A stretch of 64,000 bases of DNA from Polaromonas sp. (GCA_030654695.1 JAURWY010000009.1:1-64000), one strand, 5' to 3'; counted from the stretch's first letter, positions 21,528 to 32,216 are shown. Program-made: numbers and translations. Notes: generated from the sequence alone by a model not told the origin.

Positions 21528-21603
21528 TGGAGCGGGAGAAGAGTCTCGAACTCTCGACCTCAACCTTGGCAAGGTTGCGCTCTACCAACTGAGCTACTCC
21601 CGC
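21528..21603 (-). tRNA. tRNA-Gly (GCC), copy 2
   Basis: This second copy is identical to 21299-21374. It is the first gene of the tRNA cluster in transcription order, 73 bp downstream of the lon stop codon. Confidence 0.95.
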
Positions 21604-21675
21604 GTTTCAGATCGAATTATAGCTTGGATTTTTGACTGCTTTGAGAGCCGAGCAAAAAACTTTCTAATGAATCGA

Positions 21676-24114
21676 TCAATGTTTGATGGCGCCCGCTTGC
21701 GCAGTCACAGCTGCCGCAGAGGCGGCAATAGCAGCAGCAGCCAGAGCCACTTCTTCATCAGACAAAGGCACCGGCATCCGTTCGAGTGCCACAGCCAAAA
21801 CCTGATCAATCCACTTGACCGGAATGATCTCCAAACCACTTTTGACGTTGTCTGGAATTTCTTGCAGGTCTTTGGCATTTTCTTCGGGAATCAAGACGGT
21901 CTTGATGCCGCCGCGCAATGCAGCCAATAGCTTTTCCTTGAGTCCACCGATGGCGGTGACTTCACCACGCAGTGTGATCTCGCCCGTCATGGCCACGTCA
22001 CCGCGCACCGGAATGCCCGTCAACGCTGAGACAAAGGCCGTGGTCATCGCCGCACCGGCGCTCGGACCATCTTTCGGCGTGGCGCCATCTGGCACGTGAA
22101 TGTGAATGTCACGCTTTTCAAACATGTCGTCACGGATGCCCAGCATGCGTGAACGGCTGCGCACCACCGTGCGAGCAGCTTCAACCGATTCTTTCATCAC
22201 GTCGCCCAGCGAGCCCGTGCGCGTGATCACGCCCTTGCCCGGCATGATCGCTGCTTCGATTGTCAACAAGTCGCCACCAACTTCAGTCCACGCCAAGCCG
22301 ACAACTTGACCAATCTGGTTTTGCTCTTCGGCACGACCGTAGCTGAACTTGCGCACGCCCAGAAAATCATTCAGGTTGTCTGGGGTGACCAGTACTTTGG
22401 GCAGCATCGTTTTGAGCTGAATGCCCTTGACGGTCTTGCGGCAAATTTTCGACAGTTCACGCTCAAGAGAACGCACACCCGCTTCACGGGTGTAATAGCG
22501 CACGATATCTCGCACTGCTGGCTCGGAAATATCGAGCTCGCTTTCTTTGACGCCGTTGTTCTTCAATTGCTTAGGCAACAAATAACGCATGGCGATGCTG
22601 GTTTTTTCGTCTTCGGTGTAGCCCGAAAGACGAATCACCTCCATGCGGTCCAAAAGAGCCGAAGGAATGTTCATCGAGTTCGAGGTAGCGACAAACATCA
22701 CGTCACTCAAGTCGAAGTCCACTTCGACGTAGTGATCTCCAAAGGTGTGGTTCTGCTCTGGGTCCAACACTTCAAGCAAGGCGCTCGAAGGGTCACCGCG
22801 GAAGTCGGTGCCAAGCTTGTCGATTTCGTCGAGCAGAAAGAGTGGATTGCGGGTGCCAGCCTTGGTCAGGCTTTGCAGCACCTTGCCAGGCAAAGCGCCA
22901 ATGTAGGTGCGACGATGGCCCCGAATCTCGGCTTCATCACGCATACCGCCCAGCGCCATGCGCACATATTTGCGACCCGTGGCTTTGGCAATCGATTGGC
23001 CGAGCGATGTCTTGCCAACGCCCGGCGGACCGACGAGGCACAAGATCGGTGCTTTCAGCTTGTCGACGCGTTGCTGAACTGCGAGGTATTCAACGATGCG
23101 GTCTTTGACTTTTTCCAAACCGAAGTGGTCTTCGTTCAGCACGTCTTCTGCGTTTTTCAGGTCGTGCTTGATCTTGGTTTTCTTACTCCAAGGCAGGCCC
23201 GTCAACACATCAATGTAGGTGCGCACCACGGTCGCTTCAGCCGACATAGGAGACATGAGTTTGAGCTTTTTCAACTCACTCTCAGCCTTTTTACGCGCTT
23301 CTTGCGGCATCTTGGCAGACTTGATCTTCTTTTCGATCTCGTCAATATCCGCACCGTCTTCGCCTTCGCCAAGCTCCTTCTGGATCGCCTTGACTTGTTC
23401 GTTCAGGTAAAAATCGCGTTGATTTTTTTCCATCTGGCGCTTCACGCGGCCACGGATTTTCTTGTCAACGTTGAGAATGTCGACCTCACGCTCGACCTGC
23501 TCATAGAGGTTCTCAAGGCGCGCTTTGATATTGCTCAGATCAAGGATGACCTGCTTGGCATCCAGCTTGAGCGGCAAATGTGCAGCGATGGTGTCGGCCA
23601 AGCGGCCGGCATCGTCAATGCTGGAGATTGAGGTCAGGATCTCTGGCGGAATTTTTTTGTTGAGTTTGACGTAGTGGTCAAACTGCTGCATCACGGCGCG
23701 GCGCAGTGCTTCGACCTCGCTGGTTTTGTCACCAGGCAAAGCCACTTCAGGCTCGACCGGCGTGACGTTGCTGGTGAAGTGGTGCTCGCCATCCACAATG
23801 GTGTTGACCTTGGCGCGTTGCTGGCCTTCAACCAGCACCTTGACCGTGCCATCTGGCAGTTTGAGCATTTGGAGAATGGTTGCCACGCAACCGACGTCAA
23901 ACATGTCTTCAGCCGACGGCTCATCTTTGGCGGCAGCTTTTTGTGCCACCAGCATGATGCGGCGTTCGGACTCCATGGCGGACTCGAGCGCCTTGATGCT
24001 CTTGGGCCGACCGACAAACAGCGGAATGACCATGTGCGGGAAAACCACCACGTCACGCAAGGGCAACAGCGGCAAATCAATCGGAAGCGACGGCAATGAA
24101 GTTTGACCGGACAT
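21676..24114 (-). CDS. lon: ATP-dependent protease Lon
   Basis: The 812-residue product has the Lon substrate-binding N-domain (residues about 14-205), a coiled coil, and an AAA+ module with Walker A GPPGVGKT (362-369). The C-terminal protease domain has the Ser-Lys dyad at Ser685 (PKDGPSAG) and Lys728 (GGLKEK). It degrades misfolded and regulatory proteins in the cytosol. AAAGG precedes ATG 24114. It lies downstream of clpX in the conserved tig-clpP-clpX-lon order. Confidence 0.98.
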   Translation of the reverse strand: MSGQTSLPSLPIDLPLLPLRDVVVFPHMVIPLFVGRPKSIKALESAMESERRIMLVAQKAAAKDEPSAEDMFDVGCVATILQMLKLPDGTVKVLVEGQQRAKVNTIVDGEHHFTSNVTPVEPEVALPGDKTSEVEALRRAVMQQFDHYVKLNKKIPPEILTSISSIDDAGRLADTIAAHLPLKLDAKQVILDLSNIKARLENLYEQVEREVDILNVDKKIRGRVKRQMEKNQRDFYLNEQVKAIQKELGEGEDGADIDEIEKKIKSAKMPQEARKKAESELKKLKLMSPMSAEATVVRTYIDVLTGLPWSKKTKIKHDLKNAEDVLNEDHFGLEKVKDRIVEYLAVQQRVDKLKAPILCLVGPPGVGKTSLGQSIAKATGRKYVRMALGGMRDEAEIRGHRRTYIGALPGKVLQSLTKAGTRNPLFLLDEIDKLGTDFRGDPSSALLEVLDPEQNHTFGDHYVEVDFDLSDVMFVATSNSMNIPSALLDRMEVIRLSGYTEDEKTSIAMRYLLPKQLKNNGVKESELDISEPAVRDIVRYYTREAGVRSLERELSKICRKTVKGIQLKTMLPKVLVTPDNLNDFLGVRKFSYGRAEEQNQIGQVVGLAWTEVGGDLLTIEAAIMPGKGVITRTGSLGDVMKESVEAARTVVRSRSRMLGIRDDMFEKRDIHIHVPDGATPKDGPSAGAAMTTAFVSALTGIPVRGDVAMTGEITLRGEVTAIGGLKEKLLAALRGGIKTVLIPEENAKDLQEIPDNVKSGLEIIPVKWIDQVLAVALERMPVPLSDEEVALAAAAIAASAAAVTAQAGAIKH

Positions 24115-24199
24115 ATAAACCTTTCACGTTAGCCGCCGGAGAGCTTTCTCATCCGGCAGCAGGACACATCTTCAAGACTTGGGGGGCTGTGCCGATATT

Positions 24200-25465
24200 T
24201 CAAGCCTTTTTGGCGGCTTCGCGGTAAACCAACAAAGGCGGCTTGTTCTCATCAATCGTCGATTCGTCAACCACCACTTTTTCCACATTGCTGATGTTCG
24301 GCAACTCGTACATGGTGTCAATCAGCGATTGCTCCAAAATAGAGCGCAGGCCCCGCGCACCGGTCTTGCGGGCCAGCGCCTTGCGAGCAATGGCCTTCAG
24401 CGCTGATGGGCGAATCTCAAGCTCAACACCCTCCATCGACAGCAATTTGCTGAACTGCTTGGCGACTGCATTTTTGGGCTCGGTGAGAATTTGCACCAGT
24501 GCGTCTTCTGTCAGCTCGGCCAGCGTGGCTACGACCGGCATACGGCCGACCAGTTCAGGAATCAGGCCGAACTTGATCAGATCTTCAGGTTCGACGTCCT
24601 TGAAGGCCTCGGTCAGGCTACGGGATTTCTTGCTTTTAACGGAAGCGCCAAAGCCAATGCCCGAAGTTTCTGTCCGGCTTTCAATGACTTTCTCAAGCCC
24701 TGAAAAAGCACCGCCGCAAATAAACAGGATATTGGTGGTGTCCACCTGCAGAAAATCTTGGTTCGGGTGCTTGCGACCGCCCTGCGGTGGCACGGAGGCC
24801 ATCGTGCCTTCGATCAGCTTGAGCAGCGCCTGCTGCACGCCCTCGCCCGAGACGTCACGGGTGATCGAAGGGTTGTCAGACTTGCGTGTGATCTTGTCGA
24901 TCTCATCGATGTAAACGATGCCCTGCTGAGCCCGCTCAACTTCGTAGTTACAGCTTTGCAGCAGCTTTTGAATGATGTTTTCAACGTCTTCACCGACATA
25001 ACCGGCTTCCGTCAAGGTGGTGGCATCAGCCATCACAAACGGAACGTTGAGGGTACGCGCCAGTGTTTGCGCTAGCAAGGTTTTGCCAGAGCCGGTCGGG
25101 CCAACCAGCAAGATGTTGCTCTTGGTGAGCTCAACATCGTCCTTCTTGGCTTTGTCTTTGTGACGCAGGCGCTTGTAGTGGTTGTAAACCGCCACCGCCA
25201 AGATACGCTTGGCCGGCTCTTGCCCGATGACGTAACCGTCCAGAGTCGCCTTGATTTCAGACGGCGTCGGCAAATCGCTACGCGCATCGCTGGACTCGGT
25301 GCCTGCAGGCAACTCGTCACGAATGATTTCGTTGCAGAGGTCAATGCATTCGTCACAGACAAACACAGACGGACCGGCGATGAGCTTTTTGACCTCGTGT
25401 TGGCTTTTGCCACAGAAGGAGCAATAGAGCGTTTTTTCGCTGGAAGAGCCTTTTTTCTCGGCCAT
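24200..25465 (-). CDS. clpX: ATP-dependent Clp protease ATP-binding subunit ClpX
   Basis: The 421-residue unfoldase is read from ATG 25465; the longer frame to 25522 adds residues without family match. The N-terminal zinc-binding domain has Cys15, Cys18, Cys37 and Cys40. The AAA+ domain carries GPTGSGKT (Walker A), IVYIDEID (Walker B) and the GYVGED pore loop. It feeds substrates to ClpP, encoded upstream. A perfect hairpin lies between the two genes, so some transcripts may end before clpX. Confidence 0.98.
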   Translation of the reverse strand: MAEKKGSSSEKTLYCSFCGKSQHEVKKLIAGPSVFVCDECIDLCNEIIRDELPAGTESSDARSDLPTPSEIKATLDGYVIGQEPAKRILAVAVYNHYKRLRHKDKAKKDDVELTKSNILLVGPTGSGKTLLAQTLARTLNVPFVMADATTLTEAGYVGEDVENIIQKLLQSCNYEVERAQQGIVYIDEIDKITRKSDNPSITRDVSGEGVQQALLKLIEGTMASVPPQGGRKHPNQDFLQVDTTNILFICGGAFSGLEKVIESRTETSGIGFGASVKSKKSRSLTEAFKDVEPEDLIKFGLIPELVGRMPVVATLAELTEDALVQILTEPKNAVAKQFSKLLSMEGVELEIRPSALKAIARKALARKTGARGLRSILEQSLIDTMYELPNISNVEKVVVDESTIDENKPPLLVYREAAKKA

Positions 25466-25513
25466 TACTTTTGCCTTTTCGCATGTCCGTAGAGGGACGG
25501 TATCTGAAGAAAT

Positions 25514-25529
25514 GTTATCCAATGATAAC
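25514..25529. promoter_or_regulatory. GTTATC-CAAT-GATAAC palindrome upstream of clpX
   Basis: A perfect 6-bp inverted repeat with a four-base spacer lies 49 bp upstream of the clpX start, just downstream (in transcription) of the clpP terminator hairpin. It is compatible with an operator for an internal clpX promoter. No regulator is identified. Confidence 0.35.
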
Positions 25530-25530
25530 C

Positions 25531-25567
25531 AAAGAAAAACGGCGTTTTCTGTTACAGAAAACGCCGT
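25531..25567 (-). terminator. Terminator between clpP and clpX
   Basis: A 13-bp perfect stem, ACGGCGTTTTCTG (25539-25551) with CAGAAAACGCCGT (25555-25567), has a three-base loop. On the minus strand it is followed by TTTTTCTTT, giving an intrinsic terminator for clpP. clpX would then rely on read-through or its own promoter. Confidence 0.75.
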
Positions 25568-25594
25568 CGCAGAGCCTAGGGCAAGCGATTTTAT

Positions 25595-26227
25595 TTAAGG
25601 ACGCTTAGAGATAACTTCGTCAATCAGACCGTATTCTTTAGCATCGTCTGCAAACATAAAATAATCACGCTCGGTGTCGCGCTCGATGCGGTCAACCGTC
25701 TGGCCGGTGTTGCCCGCCAAAATACGATTCAATTGATCGCGGGTTTTCAAAATGTCACGGGCGTGAATTTCGATGTCGGTCGCTTGACCTTGCGCACCGC
25801 CTGATGGCTGATGGATCATGACGCGTGAGTTCGGCAAAGAAAAACGCTTGCCCTTGGCACCCGCCGACAACAAAAACGCACCCATGCTGGCCGCCATGCC
25901 GACGCACAGCGTCGACACATCCGGCTTGATGAACTGCATGGTGTCGTAAATCGCCATGCCGGCGGTGACAGAACCACCGGGCGAGTTGATGTAAAAGGAG
26001 ATGTCTTTGTCTGGATTTTCGCTTTCCAGAAACAGCAGCTGCGCCACCACCAAGTTGGCTGTCTGGTCATTTACCGGGCCAACCAGAAAAATCACGCGCT
26101 CTTTGAGCAGGCGTGAATAAATATCGTAAGAACGTTCGCCGCGACCCGACTGCTCAATGACCATCGGCACCATGCCAAGACCTTGTGCGCCGGTGTATGA
26201 ACCGCCGTAGCTGTAATTTGCAACCAT
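25595..26227 (-). CDS. clpP: ATP-dependent Clp protease proteolytic subunit ClpP
   Basis: The 210-residue serine peptidase is read from ATG 26227 with GGAG upstream. The catalytic triad is Ser114 (GMAASMGAF), His139 (MIHQP) and probably Asp188 (DTERD). The first 15-17 residues fit the cleaved propeptide of ClpP. It forms the barrel that works with ClpX. The gene lies 100 bp downstream of tig. Confidence 0.98.
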   Translation of the reverse strand: MVANYSYGGSYTGAQGLGMVPMVIEQSGRGERSYDIYSRLLKERVIFLVGPVNDQTANLVVAQLLFLESENPDKDISFYINSPGGSVTAGMAIYDTMQFIKPDVSTLCVGMAASMGAFLLSAGAKGKRFSLPNSRVMIHQPSGGAQGQATDIEIHARDILKTRDQLNRILAGNTGQTVDRIERDTERDYFMFADDAKEYGLIDEVISKRP

Positions 26228-26327
26228 TGTGTTTTTCTCCAGAGATGTTTGTACTGTACCTAAAATCAATCTGGGGCTTGCACCGTCAAGCACAAGCCCC
26301 AGATTCGACAAAGACTCTCGTCTCAGG

Positions 26328-27638
26328 TCAGTTTTGGGCCATCAACTCGTCAAAGGTAATGGCTTTTTCGTTGATCTTGGCCTTGGCCAGCACAAAGTCG
26401 GTGACATTGTTCTCAATGACCACCGCCTCGACTTCGGCCATGCGGCTGTTGTCGCTCAGGTACCAACGCACCACATCTTGCGGCTTTTCGTAACTGCCAG
26501 CCAACTCTTCAATGTGCGCCTTGAGCTGCTCAGGCTTGGCTTGCAATTCGTTGGTCCGAACCAGTTCAGCCACCACCAGACCCAAACGCACACGCTTTTC
26601 AGCTTGTGGGCGGAAGATGTCGTCAGGGATTGGCGCTTTGTCAGCGTCTTTGATACCGCGTTGCTTCAAATCGGCACGGGCACCTTCGATCATGCGATCG
26701 AGTTCAGCCTGAACGCTGGCCTTCGGCAAGTCGAGTTCGGCGTTAGCCAACAAAGCGTCCATAACCGCATTTTTGTTACGGGCCAACAAACGGAATTTGA
26801 CTTCACGCTCTAGGTTTTTGCGAATGTCGACGCGCAGACCTTCGACGGTTTCGTCCGCAATGCCGAGCGACTTGGCCAAGGCTTCGTTGATCTCTGGCAG
26901 GTGGGCGGCTTCGATTTTCTTGACCGTGACCATGAAGTCAGCTTGCTTGCCGGCCACGTCTTTGCCGTGGTAATCCTCGGGGAAGCTGAGCGGGAAAGTC
27001 TTGCTTTCGCCAGACTTCATGCCGCGCACAGCGTCTTCAAATTCTTTCAGCATCTGGCCTTCGCCAACCAAAAACTGGAAGGCTTCGGCTTTGCCGCCGG
27101 GGAAGGTTTCGCCTTCGATCTTGCCTTCGAAATCAATCGTCACGCGGTCGTTGTCCTGGGCAGCAGCATCCATTGGGCGCTGGGCAAACGTGCGGCGCTG
27201 CTTGCGCAAGATGTCGATGGTCTTGTCGATGGCCGCGTCGCTGACTTCAGCGCTCAGCTTGGCCACTTCAGCACCGGCGAGATCGGCAATTTTGACGTCT
27301 GGGTAGACTTCGAAAATAGCGTCAAACTGCAAGTCACCTTCAGGAGCGCCTTCTTTTTCGCTGATGCGCGGCTGACCAGCCACGCGCAATTTAGCTTCAT
27401 TGGCGGCAACCGAAAAAGCCTCGCCAACCTTGTCGTTCATGACTTCGTAGTGAACCGAGTAACCGTAGCGCTGGGCCACAACATTCATCGGCACTTTGCC
27501 TGGACGGAAACCGTCCATCTTGACCGTACGGGCCAAGCGCTTCAGGCGCACGTCGACTTCGGACTGAATGGTGTTGACGGGCAGCGTCAACGTCATTTTT
27601 CGTTCCAGCTTTTCAAGCGTTTCTACAGTCACGACCAT
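26328..27638 (-). CDS. tig: Trigger factor, ribosome-associated chaperone
   Basis: The 436-residue product has the N-terminal ribosome-binding domain with GFRPGKVP (the signature loop docking on L23, about residues 43-50). The PPIase domain follows (about 160-245, [16 protein letters not shown]), then the helical C-terminal chaperone domain. It folds nascent chains at the exit tunnel. It is the first protein gene of the tig-clpP-clpX-lon series. Confidence 0.98.
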   Translation of the reverse strand: MVVTVETLEKLERKMTLTLPVNTIQSEVDVRLKRLARTVKMDGFRPGKVPMNVVAQRYGYSVHYEVMNDKVGEAFSVAANEAKLRVAGQPRISEKEGAPEGDLQFDAIFEVYPDVKIADLAGAEVAKLSAEVSDAAIDKTIDILRKQRRTFAQRPMDAAAQDNDRVTIDFEGKIEGETFPGGKAEAFQFLVGEGQMLKEFEDAVRGMKSGESKTFPLSFPEDYHGKDVAGKQADFMVTVKKIEAAHLPEINEALAKSLGIADETVEGLRVDIRKNLEREVKFRLLARNKNAVMDALLANAELDLPKASVQAELDRMIEGARADLKQRGIKDADKAPIPDDIFRPQAEKRVRLGLVVAELVRTNELQAKPEQLKAHIEELAGSYEKPQDVVRWYLSDNSRMAEVEAVVIENNVTDFVLAKAKINEKAITFDELMAQN

Positions 27639-27712
27639 GATCTTCTCCTAATATGCAGCTTGGTAATGAGCAGTCAGCGCCTTGAAACAAGACGGTGCTG
27701 CCCGTAAAAGTG

Positions 27713-27799
27713 TGGTGCGGAGAGCCGGACTCGAACCGGCACATCCTTGCGGACGTCAGGACCTAAACCTGGTGCGTCTACCAATTTCGCCATCCCCGC
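27713..27799 (-). tRNA. tRNA-Leu (TAG)
   Basis: The 87-nt class II tRNA has acceptor GCGGGGA/TCTCCGC-type pairing, anticodon loop TTTAGGT (anticodon TAG) and encoded CCA at 27713-27715. It lies immediately upstream of tig. Confidence 0.95.
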
Positions 27800-27934
27800 G
27801 CCTGAACTAAAAACGGGAATCATCAACCCTTTAGCAGTTGCATATTGCGCTTGCATATTGAGCTGGCAAATTCCCGTTTGAAATCGGCTAACTTTCTATT
27901 TTAGCCTGTAACCGGAGGGCTTCCAACCGACACC

Positions 27935-30900
27935 TTAAAGAGATGCCGGTGTTTCTCGTTTGACACGAAAGCTCGCGGCATACATGGCCGGCAACGCCAG
28001 CAGCGTCAGCACGGTGGCGACGATCAAGCCGCCCATGATGGCGACCGCCATCGGGCCCCAGAAAACACTGCGTGACAACGGGATCATCGCCAGCACGGCG
28101 GCGGCGGCGGTCAGCACGATCGGGCGCAAACGCCGCACGGCAGACTCGACAATGGCATCCCAGGCCGGTACGCCACGGGCGCGGTCTTGCTCAATCTGGT
28201 CGATCAAAATGACCGAGTTGCGCTGAATCATGCCCATCAGCGCAATCACACCCAGCAAGGCCACAAAACCAAATGGTCTACCCAACAGCAGCAAGGCCCC
28301 CGCCACGCCAGCAATGCCCATCGGCCCGGTGATGAAGACCAGCAAGGCACGGCTGAAGCTGTGCAACTGCAGCATCAACAAAGTGAAGGTCAAAAACAGC
28401 ATGACCGGAATGCCGGCCGCGATCGACGCCGAGCCCTTGCTGCTTTCTTCCACGGCACCAGCCACTTCAATGCGGTAGCCGCCAAAACCTTGGCTGTGCC
28501 AACGGCGCTCTAAGTCCTTCAGCGCTGGCAGCAGTTCCGCCGTCACGGTGGCGCCCTGCAAACCTTCCGCCACATCGCCCTGCACGGTGATGGCGTAATC
28601 GCGGTTTTCGCGCCACATCACACCCGGCTCCCAAGCCAACACCGGCTTGGCGATTTGCGTCAACGGAATCGACTTGCCAGACGCCGTTGGAACATAAGCG
28701 TTAGCCATGTCGCTGATAGCGTTGCGCTCTTCGAGCGGCTGGCGCAACACGATGTCAATCAGTTTGTCACCCTCGCGAAACTGCCCAACTGCCGTACCGC
28801 TCAAGACCATGCGCGAAGCCTGCGCAATCGACTGGCTGCTGACGCCGAGTGCGCGCGCCTTGGCTTGGTCGACCTCCAGCCGCACCACTTTGACCGACTC
28901 ATTCCAGTTGTCGTTGACGCCACGTGTGTGACTGTTGTCGCGCATCACCGCTTTGACTTCATCGGCGCGACCACGCAGCAGCAAGGGGTCCACACCAACC
29001 ACCCGAAACTGCACCGGGTACGGGACAGGCGGACCGTTCGGCAACAGCTTGACGCGGCCACGCACTTCGGGAAATTCCGTCGCTAACAATGCTGGCAACT
29101 TGACGCGTAAGGACTCGCGCAACTTCAAATCTTCAGGCACCACGATGAACTGCGTCACGTTGGTTTGCGGAAAGACCTGGTCCAGCGGCAGATAAAACCG
29201 CGGCACGCCCGAACCCACCCAGGCACTCACCGTGCTCACGCCGGCCTCGTGCATCAAGCGCTGCTCGACCCGCTTGGCCGTCAATTCATTGGCCGCAAAC
29301 GAGGTCCCTTCAGGAAACCAGATGTCGACCAAAATCTCAGGCCTACTGGAGTCTGGAAAAAACTGCTGCTGCACCTGCCCCATGCCAACGATGCCCAGCG
29401 CAAACGTCAGCACCGTAGCACCAATGGTCAGCCAGCGGTATTCAACACACCAGTTCACAGCACGTCGAAAGGTGTTGTAAAAAGGCGTATCAAAATGCTC
29501 ATGCTGTGCGGCTTGACCGACCACCACCGGCCGCGATTTGAGCAGCAAGGTGCCCAGGTAAGGCACAAAATAAACCGACACGATCCAACTCAACACCAGC
29601 GCGATCACGGTCACCGCAAAAATTGCAAAGGTGTATTCCCCCGTGACGGATTTAGCCAAGCCAATCGGCAAGAAGCCGACGGCGGTGATCAAGGTGCCGG
29701 TCAACATCGGCATGGCCGTGACTTCATATGCGAAGGTGGCAGCGCGCACTTTATCGTAACCCTCTTCCATTTTTCGGACCATCATTTCTACCGCGATGAT
29801 GGCGTCATCAACCAACAAACCCAGCGCGATGATGAGCGAGCCCAGCGATATTTTGTGCAGCCCAATGTTCCAGTAATTCATGGCCAAAAACGTCACCGCC
29901 AACACCAGCGGAATCGTGATACCGACCACCAGACCCGGCCGCATGTCGATGTAATAACGCCGCCACAACGGCAGCGTGCTCGCCTCGGCACGTTTGTGCA
30001 GACCCAAGCTGATAAAACTGACCGCCAACACGATCAACACCGCCTCAATCAACACACCCACAAACTCATTGACAGAGCTGGTGACCGCCTTGGGTTGATC
30101 TTGAATTTGCACCAGCTTGACGCCAGCGGGTAGGCTGGCGTCAAGCTGGCTGCGCAATTGCTTGAGCGATTTACCCAGCGCAATGATGTCACCACCCTTG
30201 GTCATCGAGATGCCTAGCGCAATCACTTCCTGACCTTGGTGCCGCACTTTAACGGTTGGCGGGTCGACATAACCGCGCTGGATATCGGCGATGTCACCGA
30301 GCCGCAACTGGTTGCCGGAACTGCCTCGAATCGGCATCGCTTTGAGTTGCTCTACCGCTTCAAACTGCCCGCCCACCCGCACTGGCAGCGCGTCTAGCGG
30401 TGTTTGCACCGTGCCGGCAGACTCCACCGCATTTTGCTGGTTCATTTGCGCCAGTACTTGGTTCAGGTCCAAGCCCAACTGAGTTTGCTTGCGCGACATC
30501 TCGACGTATATTTTTTCGTCTTGCACACCAAAAAGTTCAACCTTTGCCACATTCGGCACGCGCAGCAATTGCTGCCTGACGTCATCGGCAACGGTTTTGA
30601 CTTCAGCGTAGCTAAAACCGTCAGACTCCAACGCATAAATGACGCCATACACATCGCCAAAGTCGTCATTGAAAAACGGCCCTTGCACACCTGCCGGCAA
30701 GGTGTTGCGCATGTCCCCTATTTTTTTCCGGACGGAATACCAAACGTTGGCCACCTCGCTGGCCTTGGACGAATCTTTGATCTGAAAAATAATCTGCGAT
30801 TCGCCCGGTTTGGAATAGCTTCGGATCTTGTCGGCGTACGGCACTTCTTGCAGCGTGCGCTCAATTTTGTCCGTGACCTGCTCAGCCATCTGCTGCGCGG

Positions 30901-31072
30901 TGGCGCCAGGCCAGTAGCTGCGCACCACCATCGCCCGAAAGGTAAAAGGCGGGTCTTCGTCTTGGCCCAGCTGGAAATAAGACGCCAGCCCGAACACCAT
31001 CAACACCACCATCAAGTAGCGGGTCAGCGCGGGGTGCTCTAGCGCCCAGCGCGATAAATTAAAAGATTTCAT
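27935..31072 (-). CDS. RND efflux pump inner-membrane transporter
   Basis: The 1045-residue AcrB/MexF-superfamily permease is read from ATG 31072; the longer frame runs into the adaptor gene. It shows the N-terminal transmembrane helix (TRYLMVVLMVFGLA), large periplasmic loops, and the TM4 proton-relay segment GLLVDDAIIAVEMM with the paired aspartates. The second half repeats the layout (PMGIAGVAGALLLLG, MIQRNSVILID). Substrates cannot be inferred. It lies eight bases after the adaptor gene, forming a two-gene operon; no outer-membrane channel gene is nearby. Confidence 0.93.
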   Translation of the reverse strand: MKSFNLSRWALEHPALTRYLMVVLMVFGLASYFQLGQDEDPPFTFRAMVVRSYWPGATAQQMAEQVTDKIERTLQEVPYADKIRSYSKPGESQIIFQIKDSSKASEVANVWYSVRKKIGDMRNTLPAGVQGPFFNDDFGDVYGVIYALESDGFSYAEVKTVADDVRQQLLRVPNVAKVELFGVQDEKIYVEMSRKQTQLGLDLNQVLAQMNQQNAVESAGTVQTPLDALPVRVGGQFEAVEQLKAMPIRGSSGNQLRLGDIADIQRGYVDPPTVKVRHQGQEVIALGISMTKGGDIIALGKSLKQLRSQLDASLPAGVKLVQIQDQPKAVTSSVNEFVGVLIEAVLIVLAVSFISLGLHKRAEASTLPLWRRYYIDMRPGLVVGITIPLVLAVTFLAMNYWNIGLHKISLGSLIIALGLLVDDAIIAVEMMVRKMEEGYDKVRAATFAYEVTAMPMLTGTLITAVGFLPIGLAKSVTGEYTFAIFAVTVIALVLSWIVSVYFVPYLGTLLLKSRPVVVGQAAQHEHFDTPFYNTFRRAVNWCVEYRWLTIGATVLTFALGIVGMGQVQQQFFPDSSRPEILVDIWFPEGTSFAANELTAKRVEQRLMHEAGVSTVSAWVGSGVPRFYLPLDQVFPQTNVTQFIVVPEDLKLRESLRVKLPALLATEFPEVRGRVKLLPNGPPVPYPVQFRVVGVDPLLLRGRADEVKAVMRDNSHTRGVNDNWNESVKVVRLEVDQAKARALGVSSQSIAQASRMVLSGTAVGQFREGDKLIDIVLRQPLEERNAISDMANAYVPTASGKSIPLTQIAKPVLAWEPGVMWRENRDYAITVQGDVAEGLQGATVTAELLPALKDLERRWHSQGFGGYRIEVAGAVEESSKGSASIAAGIPVMLFLTFTLLMLQLHSFSRALLVFITGPMGIAGVAGALLLLGRPFGFVALLGVIALMGMIQRNSVILIDQIEQDRARGVPAWDAIVESAVRRLRPIVLTAAAAVLAMIPLSRSVFWGPMAVAIMGGLIVATVLTLLALPAMYAASFRVKRETPASL

Positions 31073-31079
31073 GCGACGC

Positions 31080-32216
31080 TCACTTGGCTGCGGGCGCTGG
31101 TGCGTTCGGCGTAGCGCCACTTTTTGGCTGATACAGCGTGACCTTCTGCCCGGCAGACAGCACGTGCACGCCTGCGCTGACCACCTGCATGCCCGGCTCC
31201 AAACCTGAAGCCACCACCGCCTCATTGCCATCGGCCGTTGCAATTTGCACCGCTTGTGAGCGCAGCGTCATGCTGGCTGGGTCCAACACCCACACCGCAG
31301 TGCCCTGACCCTCTTGGCGCAAAGCCGAGGTTGGCAGTTTGATGACTTGTTTGCCTTGCAAGCCAGCGCCGGCAGAAGCCGCGCTAGACACATTCACCGT
31401 GGCGCCCAACGCTGGTGCCTTCTGGTTGGCGTCCAACCCCACCTTGACCTGAAAAGTGCGCGTGACAGGGTCGGCGCTGGCCGACACTTCACGCACCACA
31501 CCGCTCAACTCCGTGTTTTGGGGCCAGACCTTGACCCGCATTTTCAGACCGAGCAGCATGGCAGCCAAGCGGTCTTCCGGCACAGCAAACGTCGCATCCC
31601 GGGCGCCATCGGTGGCAATCCGAAAGACCGGCGTTCCGGCCAACACCACTTGGCCAGCCTCGGCTTCCACCGCGGTGACAACGCCATCAACGGGGGCCAG
31701 CAACACGGCATAACCGGCTTGGTTACTTTGCGTTGTCAACTGCGACTGCGCTTGCTCCAGCTGCGCCTGAGCGGCTTTGAGCGTGGCCTCGCGTCGCTCC
31801 AACTCAGCTGCGCTGATGAAGCTTTGCTCCCGTAAGTCTTTGTAGCGTTTGAACTCAGCAGCGGCCAAGTCTCGATTTGTCAAGGCAGCTGTGGTTTGAG
31901 ACCGCGCGGCGTCAACTGCCAGCTTGTAGTCTTGCGGATCCAACTGCGCCAGCACTTGGCCGGACTTGACGCGCTGGCCCAGCTCAGCCTGCCGCGTGAT
32001 GATCTTGCCGCCCACCCGGAATGCCAATCGTGCTTCTACTCGCGCCCTCACCTCCCCGGCAAACTCACTCTCCGCTTGGAAAGTGTCCAAGCCCACGGTC
32101 AGTACTTTGACGGCGCGGACGGGTTCTTCAAGGGCTGGTGATTTGGAGCAGCCACTGAGTACAGCCGATAGAGCCGCAATAGCCGTCATAGCGGCAACAA
32201 AGATTATTTTTTTCAT
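31080..32216 (-). CDS. RND efflux periplasmic adaptor lipoprotein
   Basis: The product is a 378-residue membrane fusion protein. From ATG 32216 it has a lipoprotein signal ending in LSGC, with the cysteine near residue 23. A lipoyl/barrel-sandwich half-motif (ARLAFRVGGKIITRQAELGQRVKSG) is followed by an alpha-helical hairpin rich in Ala/Gln and the returning half-motif (GYAVLLAPVDGVVT). It bridges the RND pump to an outer-membrane channel. The sequence before ATG 32216 is CCTCC rather than a Shine-Dalgarno, so translation initiation may be weak, but the lipobox fixes the start. Confidence 0.9.
   Translation of the reverse strand: MKKIIFVAAMTAIAALSAVLSGCSKSPALEEPVRAVKVLTVGLDTFQAESEFAGEVRARVEARLAFRVGGKIITRQAELGQRVKSGQVLAQLDPQDYKLAVDAARSQTTAALTNRDLAAAEFKRYKDLREQSFISAAELERREATLKAAQAQLEQAQSQLTTQSNQAGYAVLLAPVDGVVTAVEAEAGQVVLAGTPVFRIATDGARDATFAVPEDRLAAMLLGLKMRVKVWPQNTELSGVVREVSASADPVTRTFQVKVGLDANQKAPALGATVNVSSAASAGAGLQGKQVIKLPTSALRQEGQGTAVWVLDPASMTLRSQAVQIATADGNEAVVASGLEPGMQVVSAGVHVLSAGQKVTLYQPKSGATPNAPAPAAK

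Noticed and set aside
22306-23631. 441-codon plus-strand frame opposite lon
   Set aside because: It is antisense to a fully conserved lon gene; composition is that of a shadow frame with His/Phe/Gln bias and no family match.
24135-24157. Hairpin between lon and clpX as terminator
   Set aside because: A six-base stem with an eleven-base loop and no T tract on the coding strand is too weak to call.
29165-30133. 322-codon plus-strand frame opposite the RND pump gene
   Set aside because: It is antisense to a conserved transporter, rich in His/Arg/Gln, with no domain signature.
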